Source: JAEUIV01 sp033763795 (lineage in GTDB: Bacteria > Planctomycetota > Phycisphaerae > Phycisphaerales > UBA1924). From it: DNA of 64,000 bases. The DNA lies in the NCBI GenBank assembly GCA_033763795.1, contig JANRJV010000030.1, positions 8,742-72,741 of the forward strand. The letters are read 5' to 3'. Position numbers and translations under genes: made by a program. A model generated the notes under the pieces. That model did not search any database, was not told where the DNA came from, and saw only the letters and a list, made by a program, of their open reading frames with translations. Every line of letters starts with the position of its first letter. Within the stretch, counting starts at the first letter, position 1. Of the stretch, positions 57,924 through 64,000 are shown piece after piece.

Positions 57924-60617
57924 ATGAGCGACCAGCCCACGCCCCCCACCGGCCCGGACTCGGCCCCCGATCAGCCCCTCCCGCCGTCCATCGGCGCCGT
58001 CCTCGACCTCCATATCGAAGACGAGCTGAAGGACTCCTATCTCACCTACGCCATGAGCACCATCATGGACCGGGCCCTGCCCGACGTCCGCGACGGGCTC
58101 AAGCCCTCCCAACGACGCATCCTCGTCGCCATGAACGACCTCAACCTCCGACCGGGCCGCAAGCACATCAAGTGCGCCAAGATCTGCGGCGACGTCTCGG
58201 GCAACTACCACCCGCACGGCGAGTCCGTCGTCTACCCCACCCTCGCCGGCATGGCCCAGAACTGGAAGATGCGCGTCACGCTCATCGACCCGCAGTGCAA
58301 CTTCGGCTCCATCCTCCCGGACCCCCCCGCCGCCATGCGCTACACCGAAGCACGCATGGCCGCCGCCGCCGTCGACATGCTCGAGGACCTCAACCTCGGC
58401 ACCGTCGACTTCCAGCCCAACTACGACGACCGCCTCGAAGAGCCCACCGTCCTCCCCGGCAAGTTCCCCAACCTCATGATCAACGGCGGGGTCGGCATCG
58501 CCGTCGGAATGGCGACCAGCCTCCTCCCCCACAACCCGGGCGAGATCCTCGACGCCATCACCGCCGTCATCGACCGCCCCGACATCTCCCTCGCCGAACT
58601 CCTCACCATCGTCCCGGGCCCGGACTTCCCCACCGGCGGCGTCATCTGCGGCAAACGCGGCATCGTCGACGGCTACTCCACCGGCAGGGGACGCCTGCAG
58701 GTCCGAGGCGTCGTCCATACCGAGCCCATCAAAGGCTCCCGCGACCGGCAGCAGCTCGTCATCGACACCATCCCCTACCAGCTCTCCGCCAACACCGTCG
58801 TCGAACGCATCGGCGAAGCCGTCGAGAACGAGAAGATCAAGGACATCACCGACGTCCGCAACGAGTCTGGGCGCGACGCCCCCGTGCGCATCGTCTGCGA
58901 GCTCCGCCGCGGCGCCGACCCCGCCGTCGTCGAGAACCAGCTCTACGAGTTCACCCCCCTGCAGAGCACGCTCTCGATCATGAACATCGCGCTGGTGAAC
59001 CGCCAGCCGCGCACCCTCAGCCTCCGCGCCCTCATCGATCACTACGTCGCGCACCGCGTCGACGTCATCGAGCGCCGCACCCGCCACCTCCTCCAGGAGG
59101 CCCGCAAGCGCGCCCACGTCCTCGAAGGGCTCATCTACGCCGTCTGCGACATCGACGAGGTCATCGCCCTCATCCGCTCCAGCCGAACGCGCGAAGAAGC
59201 CATCGAGAAGCTGATGCGCCGCGCCTTCCGCATCACCCCCGACCACCGCTTCGCCCCCATCATCCCCCAGCGGCTTCTCCGCCAGAGCCAGGCCGCCCTC
59301 GCCTCGGGGGAGGGTGTCCTGCTGACCCGCGTCCAGGCCGAGGCCATCGGCGCCATGCGCCTCATCCAGCTCGTGGGCCTCGAGATCGACAAGCTCGTCA
59401 GGGACTACGCGGCGGTCGTCGCCGAGATCGAGTCCTACGAAGCCATCCTCGCCGACCGTGCCCGCGTCCTCGCCATCATCCGCGCCGACTGCGCCGAGAT
59501 GAAGGCCCGCTACGCACGCCCCCGCCTGACCCGCATCGAGGAGTCAGAGGCGGACATCGACCTCGAAGCCCTCATCGCCGAGCACGACGTCGCCGTCACC
59601 GTCTCGCACGCCGGATGGGTCAAGCGCGTCCCGCTCTCGACCTACCGCGAGCAGAACCGCGGCGGCCGAGGCATCCGCGCCTCCGACGCCCGCGAGGAAG
59701 ACTTCATCGAGCACGTCCTCGTCGCCTCCACCCACGATCACCTGCTCTGCTTCACCGACCGCGGCCGCGTCTTCAAGGTCAAGGTCTATGAGATCCCCGA
59801 GATGGCCCGCACCTCCAAGGGACGCGCCATCGTCAACCTCATCGAGCTCCGAGAGGGCGAAAAAGCCGTCGCCTTCATGCCCATCAAGGACTTCGAAAAG
59901 ACCGAGGACTTCCTCGTCTTCGCCACCGCCCAGGGCAAGGTCAAGCGCTCCAGCCTCAGGCTCTACCAGAACGTCAGCCGCGCGGGAATCATCGCCGTCG
60001 AGCTCAACGAAGGCGACCGCCTCATAGGCGTCATCTCCACCAGCGGATCCGACCACATCCTCCTGGGCACGGCGCAGGGCATGTCCATCCGCTTCAAGGA
60101 GAGCGACGCCCGGCCCATGGGCCGCTCCGCCGCGGGAGTCAAGGGAATCGAGCTCGCCGACTCCGACGCCGTCGTCGACATCGTCCGCATCGAGATGCGC
60201 GACCAGGACGACCCGCTCTCCTCCATCCACCCCGAGGCAGACCTCCTCACCGTCACCAGCAACGGCTACGGCAAACGCACCTCCATGACCGAGTACCTCG
60301 TCCAGGGCGAGGGCGACGCCGGCTCGACCGAGTACCGCATCCAGTCGCGCGGCGGCAAGGGACGCATCGACATCCGCACCGAAGGCCGCAACGGCGAGGT
60401 CGTCGCCATGAAGGCCGTCACCGGAACACAGGGACTCGTGCTCGTCTCCGAGGGCGGCCTGCTCGTCCGCATCCGCGTCGATCAGGTCAGCCGCATCGGC
60501 CGCAACACCCAGGGCGTGCGCCTCGTGAACCTCAAGGAGGGCGACCGCCTCGTCGCCGCCGCCGTCGTCCCCGCAGATACGGGCGAACCAGCCGCCGAAG
60601 ACGCCGCGCAGGCATGA
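57924..60617 (+). CDS. gyrA: DNA gyrase subunit A
   Basis: Type IIA topoisomerase subunit, 897 aa. The N-terminal breakage-reunion domain has LKDSYLTYAMSTIMDRALPD, GDVSGNYHPHGE and the catalytic tyrosine in AAMRYTEARM (Tyr140). The C-terminal DNA-wrapping beta-pinwheel carries the GyrA box QSRGGKG (residues 807-813), which identifies gyrase rather than topo IV. The canonical box is QRRGGKG, so Arg2 is replaced by Ser. Position 96 onward (residues equivalent to the QRDR) looks wild-type-like, with no attempt made to call resistance. gyrB is not in the window. ligA follows 34 nt downstream. Confidence 0.96.
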   Translation: MSDQPTPPTGPDSAPDQPLPPSIGAVLDLHIEDELKDSYLTYAMSTIMDRALPDVRDGLKPSQRRILVAMNDLNLRPGRKHIKCAKICGDVSGNYHPHGESVVYPTLAGMAQNWKMRVTLIDPQCNFGSILPDPPAAMRYTEARMAAAAVDMLEDLNLGTVDFQPNYDDRLEEPTVLPGKFPNLMINGGVGIAVGMATSLLPHNPGEILDAITAVIDRPDISLAELLTIVPGPDFPTGGVICGKRGIVDGYSTGRGRLQVRGVVHTEPIKGSRDRQQLVIDTIPYQLSANTVVERIGEAVENEKIKDITDVRNESGRDAPVRIVCELRRGADPAVVENQLYEFTPLQSTLSIMNIALVNRQPRTLSLRALIDHYVAHRVDVIERRTRHLLQEARKRAHVLEGLIYAVCDIDEVIALIRSSRTREEAIEKLMRRAFRITPDHRFAPIIPQRLLRQSQAALASGEGVLLTRVQAEAIGAMRLIQLVGLEIDKLVRDYAAVVAEIESYEAILADRARVLAIIRADCAEMKARYARPRLTRIEESEADIDLEALIAEHDVAVTVSHAGWVKRVPLSTYREQNRGGRGIRASDAREEDFIEHVLVASTHDHLLCFTDRGRVFKVKVYEIPEMARTSKGRAIVNLIELREGEKAVAFMPIKDFEKTEDFLVFATAQGKVKRSSLRLYQNVSRAGIIAVELNEGDRLIGVISTSGSDHILLGTAQGMSIRFKESDARPMGRSAAGVKGIELADSDAVVDIVRIEMRDQDDPLSSIHPEADLLTVTSNGYGKRTSMTEYLVQGEGDAGSTEYRIQSRGGKGRIDIRTEGRNGEVVAMKAVTGTQGLVLVSEGGLLVRIRVDQVSRIGRNTQGVRLVNLKEGDRLVAAAVVPADTGEPAAEDAAQA

Positions 60618-60651
60618 CCCGCTAGCTGAACAGCCCAGAGCGGCCCACGCG

Positions 60652-62835
60652 ATGACCGCCCGCCAGCGACACTCCCCCGCAGACCGCGTCCGACAGCTCC
60701 GCGAGCTGCTGGACCGCGCCAACCGCGCCTACTACGTCGACGCCGCCCCCTTCATCAGCGATCAGGAGTACGACGAGCGGCTCGCCGAGCTCGCCTCCCT
60801 CGAACGCGAGCACCCCGACCTCGATCATCCCGACAGCCCGACCCATCGGCTGGGCGACCAGCCCGTCGAAGGCTTCACCGCCGTCGATCATCTCACCCCG
60901 ATGATGAGCATCGACAACACCTACTCCGAGGACGACCTCCGCGCCTGGGTCGAGCGCTGCGTCCGCCTCGCCACGCCGCAGGGACAGCCGGCCCCCGCGC
61001 TCTTCGCCGAACCCGCCGCCCAGCCCCTCCGCTTCGTCTGCGACCCCAAGGTCGACGGCGTCGCCATCTCCCTGCTCTACGAACGCGGCGCCCTCGTCCG
61101 CGCCGTCACCCGCGGCGACGGCCTCCGCGGCGACGACGTCACCCCCAACGTCCGGACCATTAAGGCGGTCCCCCTCGCCCTCCACGGATCGCCCGCCGAC
61201 ATCCCACGCCTCATCGAGATCCGTGGCGAGGTCTTCATGCCGCTCCGCGAGTTCCGCCGCATCAACGAGCAGCGCGAAGCCGAGGGAGAAGACCTCTTCG
61301 TCAACCCCCGCAACGCCACCGCCGGCACGCTCAAGCAGCTCGACCCGCGCGTCACCGCCTCGCGCCGCCTCAGCTTCGTCGCCCACGGCCGTGGCGCCAT
61401 GCAGCCCGACAACTTCGCCGCCTCCTACAGCGAACTCCTCGAGCGATTCCGCGCCATGGGCGTCCCCACCGGCAACGCCACCGTCTGCGCCGGCCCCGAC
61501 GACATCGTGCGCACGATCGAGGCCTTCCGCTCCAGCATCCCCACCCTGCCGGCCATGATCGACGGCATGGTCGTCCGCGTCGACGGCTTCGCCCACCAGG
61601 CCCTCCTGGGCGTCACCAGCAAGAGCCCGCGGTGGTGCGTGGCCTACAAGTACCCCGCCGAGCGCAAGCGCACGGTTCTGCTCCACGTGGAACACCAGGT
61701 CGGGAAGACGGGGAAGATCACGCCGCGCGCACATCTCGAGCCCGTGTTCCTCGCCGGCACCACGGTGCGGCATTCCACGCTGCACAACTACGGCATGATC
61801 GTCGCGAAGGACCTGCACCGGGGCGACACGGTCGTCGTGGAGAAGGCCGGCGAGATCATCCCGCAGGTCATCGAGGCGATCGCGAGCGAGCGGCCGGCCG
61901 GCGCGGAGCCGATCGTCCCGCCCGAGGCGTGCCCGGCGTGCGGCGGGCCGACGGAGGTGGAGCCCGACGAGCCGGCGCGGAACACGGATCGGGAAACGAC
62001 GCGGCGCTGCATCAACCCCGAGTGCCCGGCGCAGGTGCGCGAGAAGCTCATCTGGTTCACGGGCCGGCGTCAGATGGACATCGAGGGGCTGGGCGAGAAG
62101 ACGATCGACCAGATCCGCGCGACGCACGGCACGGCGCAGGAGATCCGCCTCGACTCGTTCGCCGACATCTTCCGGCTGCCCGCGCGGCGCGCGGCGCTGC
62201 TGGAGCTGCAGCGGATGGGGGAGAAGAAGGCGGACAACCTGATCGCGGGGATCGAGGCGGCGAAGGATCGGCCGCTGGCGCGCGTGCTTAGCTCGCTGGG
62301 CATCCGGCACGTCGGGGGCGCGAACGCGAAGCTGCTGGCGCGGCGGTATGCGTCGCTGGACGATCTGCTCGCCGCGACCGCCGCGGATCTCGAGTCGATC
62401 GAGGGATTCGGACCGATCCGTGCGGAGGTGGTGTGCCGATACCTGCACTCGGAGGCGGGGCGGCGGACGTTCCAGTCGCTGCGCGAGGCGGGGCTCACGT
62501 TTGCGAACCCGGACTACAGGCCCGAGGGCGGCGACGCGTCGGAAGCTACGGGCCCTTTCGCGGGGCGCACGTTCGTCCTGACGGGCACGCTGGACTCCTT
62601 CGAGCGCGGGGCGCTGAAGGAGCGTCTTGAGGCGCTGGGGGCGCGCGTGACCGGCTCGGTGTCGAAGAATACGTCGGTGGTGGTGGCGGGGCGTGAGGCG
62701 GGGTCAAAGCTGGAGAAGGCGACTGAGCTGGGGATCGAGATGTGGGACGAGGAGCGGCTGCTCAGCGAGCTGGGCGAGGACGGCGGGCCCGGGCGGGGCC
62801 GGGGGCGCGGCTCGGGCTCGCGGGGCGAAGAGTGA
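60652..62835 (+). CDS. ligA: NAD-dependent DNA ligase
   Basis: A 727-aa product that seals nicks in replication and repair. Adenylation domain with Ia region (RANRAYYVDAAPFISDQEYD) and the AMP-accepting lysine in DPKVDGVAI (Lys133). An OB-fold follows, then a Cys4 zinc finger (CPACGG ... CINPECP), a HhH tandem (LSSLGIRHVGGANAKLLARR) and a C-terminal BRCT domain (FAGRTFVLTGTLDSFERGAL). A Gly/Arg-rich tip ends the protein. Codon third positions shift from C-rich to G-rich near 61,640-61,700, in the adenylation/OB region, without any break in the frame. Confidence 0.96.
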   Translation: MTARQRHSPADRVRQLRELLDRANRAYYVDAAPFISDQEYDERLAELASLEREHPDLDHPDSPTHRLGDQPVEGFTAVDHLTPMMSIDNTYSEDDLRAWVERCVRLATPQGQPAPALFAEPAAQPLRFVCDPKVDGVAISLLYERGALVRAVTRGDGLRGDDVTPNVRTIKAVPLALHGSPADIPRLIEIRGEVFMPLREFRRINEQREAEGEDLFVNPRNATAGTLKQLDPRVTASRRLSFVAHGRGAMQPDNFAASYSELLERFRAMGVPTGNATVCAGPDDIVRTIEAFRSSIPTLPAMIDGMVVRVDGFAHQALLGVTSKSPRWCVAYKYPAERKRTVLLHVEHQVGKTGKITPRAHLEPVFLAGTTVRHSTLHNYGMIVAKDLHRGDTVVVEKAGEIIPQVIEAIASERPAGAEPIVPPEACPACGGPTEVEPDEPARNTDRETTRRCINPECPAQVREKLIWFTGRRQMDIEGLGEKTIDQIRATHGTAQEIRLDSFADIFRLPARRAALLELQRMGEKKADNLIAGIEAAKDRPLARVLSSLGIRHVGGANAKLLARRYASLDDLLAATAADLESIEGFGPIRAEVVCRYLHSEAGRRTFQSLREAGLTFANPDYRPEGGDASEATGPFAGRTFVLTGTLDSFERGALKERLEALGARVTGSVSKNTSVVVAGREAGSKLEKATELGIEMWDEERLLSELGEDGGPGRGRGRGSGSRGEE

Positions 62836-62865
62836 GCGCCGCCGACGCGGCCGGAGAGATGTGTC

Positions 62866-63372
62866 GTGCAGAACGTCGAATGCAAGTATGAACTGCGAGA
62901 CCTGGCGCTGGCGCGGGGCGTGATCGCGCGCCTGGGGGGCAAGCACGTCATCACGGTTCAGCAGCGCGACACGTACTTCAAGGTGCCCGACGGGAGGCTC
63001 AAACGCCGCGAGTGCGCGGGCGAGCCCACCGAATGGATCTTCTATCACCGCCAGAACCGCTCGGGCCCGCGACTGAGCCACTTCCAGATCTACGGCGAGG
63101 AGGAGGCGCTGGCGCGGTACGGGGTTGCGCCGCTGCCCGTGCTGGCGGTCGTCGAGAAGACGCGCGAGGTCTGGATGAAGGACGGCGTGCGGCTGCACAT
63201 CGACGACGTGCCGGGGCTCGGGCAGTTCTTCGAGATCGAGGCGCTGGTCACGCCCGATCGGCACCTAGGCATCGCGCGGCGGATCGTTGACGCGATCGTC
63301 GCGGAGCTGCGCCCCGTGCTGGGTGAGCCGCTGAGCCTGGGCTACGCCGAGATGATGGCGGCGGACCGATAG
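62866..63372 (+). CDS. CYTH-domain protein (class IV adenylate cyclase / triphosphatase-like)
   Basis: 168 aa. The N-terminus QNVECKYELRDLALAR carries the EXK-type motif of CYTH proteins, in the N-X-E-X-K form. An Arg/Lys-rich tunnel wall follows: DTYFKVPDGRLKRRE, YHRQNRSGPR, VVEKTREVW. Near the end VRLHIDDVPGLGQFFEIEAL supplies the acidic metal site (E-I-E). Members hydrolyse or cyclise triphosphorylated substrates; the exact reaction is not readable. GTG 62866 is chosen; GGAG lies about 11 nt upstream. Confidence 0.85.
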   Translation: MQNVECKYELRDLALARGVIARLGGKHVITVQQRDTYFKVPDGRLKRRECAGEPTEWIFYHRQNRSGPRLSHFQIYGEEEALARYGVAPLPVLAVVEKTREVWMKDGVRLHIDDVPGLGQFFEIEALVTPDRHLGIARRIVDAIVAELRPVLGEPLSLGYAEMMAADR

Positions 63373-63388
63373 TCAGCTCGCGCGGCAC

Positions 63389-64000
63389 TCAACGCGCGAG
63401 GCGGCGCGAGCGGCGCGGAGCGGCGAGCAGGAGGAGTGCGGCGGCGGACGCCGGCGCGGGCACGGGGGGGACTGGATGCACGAACTGCAGCGTGATCGTG
63501 CCGCTGATCCACAGCCCGTCGGCTTGGCCCGGCGCGTTGTCGGGCTGGTCGGCGTACTCAAGAGTCAAGATGCCGTCAGGACCGATGTGCAGGTCCGGGA
63601 CATTGACATCTTGTAACTTGAGCATGGGCGAACTGAAGGCCGTCGGCCCTGCAGGTCCGTCAAGACCGCCGCCGGGCCTGAGACCGAAGCCGGCCGTGTA
63701 AGGATTTTCGAATCGATTGCTGAACCACACGATCAGTTCGTCAATGCCGGAGTTTGGTGTGACCGTCTGAAGCACAACGTTCCAGCCGATGCCGGTCAGA
63801 ATGTTGTTCCGCCCCACAAAGAATTGCCGCCGCGCGTTGTCGGGATCGCCAAAGTTGTCCATGCTGGACGTATTCGAAACGTCGATCGTCAGCGTGCCGA
63901 AGCCGACGCGTGAATCAGGTTCCGCAATGTCTGCCAGGGGACCATGCGAGACGATCGCACCGCTCGACGCCCATGCGCCCGCCGCCGAGAAGGCGACGCT
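63389..64000 (-). CDS. PEP-CTERM-like exported protein (5'-truncated by window edge)
   Basis: The reading frame continues without a stop to the right edge (46 codons upstream of the first internal ATG at 63862 read in frame), so the N-terminus lies outside. The visible ~203 residues are beta-rich, with LTIDVSNTSSMDNF, VGRNNILTGIGWNVV and LLKLQDV-like strands. The C-terminus is VPPVPAPASAAALLLLAAPR followed by RSRRLAR: a Pro-rich PEP-type motif, a hydrophobic stretch and a basic end. This is the layout of PEP-CTERM sorting signals (here PAPA rather than PEP). No enzyme motif. Confidence 0.78.
   Translation of the reverse strand, partial: SVAFSAAGAWASSGAIVSHGPLADIAEPDSRVGFGTLTIDVSNTSSMDNFGDPDNARRQFFVGRNNILTGIGWNVVLQTVTPNSGIDELIVWFSNRFENPYTAGFGLRPGGGLDGPAGPTAFSSPMLKLQDVNVPDLHIGPDGILTLEYADQPDNAPGQADGLWISGTITLQFVHPVPPVPAPASAAALLLLAAPRRSRRLAR

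Noticed and set aside
60622..62448. 608-codon minus-strand frame across ligA
   Set aside because: Shadow of ligA, which has complete adenylation, zinc, HhH and BRCT motifs.
1..64000. Mobile elements, prophage, CRISPR, defence genes
   Set aside because: No transposase, integrase, terminal repeats, spacer arrays or cas-like proteins were seen on either strand.

Overview
The window looks like chromosomal core sequence of a high-GC planctomycete, most likely class Phycisphaerae. Three predicted secreted proteins end in paired dockerin-like calcium repeats. Two others end in PEP-CTERM-like sorting tails, and there is a prepilin-type pseudopilin. Nearly all genes have strongly G/C-biased third codon positions. 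No insertion sequence, prophage, integrase, CRISPR array or rRNA operon was seen. Genes at both edges are truncated: a dockerin-tail protein on the left and a PEP-CTERM-like protein on the right.

Layout. 1-6.8 kb: dockerin tail, MsrB lipoprotein, two small proteins (one HPF-like), aldo/keto reductase, sucD, a small lipoprotein, a TsaC/LMW-phosphatase fusion and rpiB. 6.8-11.5 kb (minus): DoxX, VWA and a large alpha-helical periplasmic protein. 11.65 kb: tRNA-Leu(UAG). 11.8-16.2 kb (minus): mrdA-rodA-rsmG cell-shape cluster. 16.4-19.6 kb (minus): RNase HII-like protein, ribD and folE2. 19.7-21.4 kb: a small membrane protein, a pseudopilin and tRNA-Leu(CAG). 21.7-25.9 kb: recA and murD, then a divergent phosphohexomutase. 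25.9-29.3 kb (minus): five-CXXCH cytochrome and a beta-propeller protein, both with dockerin tails. 29.5-37 kb: ftsK, transglutaminase, tatD, miaB. 37.2-39.7 kb: PEP-CTERM protein and PBP4. 39.8-42.8 kb (minus): a tightly overlapping three-gene signalling operon made of a sigma-like membrane protein, a histidine kinase and a receiver-XRE regulator. 43-46.5 kb: coiled-coil and DUF3553 proteins, rpoZ, coaC-like flavoprotein, membrane protein. 46.5-50.5 kb: sigma factor, UVR-motif protein, glycosyltransferase, methyltransferase. 50.7-53.9 kb: iscS-iscU, NUDIX, PAP2. 54-57.8 kb: GT39, DUF4442-like hotdog protein, membrane protein. 57.9-64 kb: gyrA, ligA, CYTH protein and the truncated PEP-CTERM-like protein.

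Two kinds of translation start are visible. One class has a good Shine-Dalgarno (recA, murD, the aldo/keto reductase, the SAM methyltransferase, the PEP-CTERM gene). The other has a TANNNT -10 hexamer only 6-10 nt before the start codon (gyrA, tatD, miaB, the transglutaminase, pgm, folE2, GT39, NUDIX and others), which implies leaderless mRNAs. Within operons, neighbours are often fused by a 4-nt GTGA stop/start overlap.

The most notable items are the three-gene signalling operon, the TsaC/arginine-phosphatase-like fusion next to rpiB (matching the order of the B. subtilis ywlC-ywlE-ywlF region), the window-wide leaderless promoter pattern, an enlarged RNase HII-like protein, a dockerin-tailed multiheme cytochrome, an acidic tail after the FtsK gamma domain, and an abrupt codon/skew change inside ligA. 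Functions are read from motifs by eye; no database search was possible.
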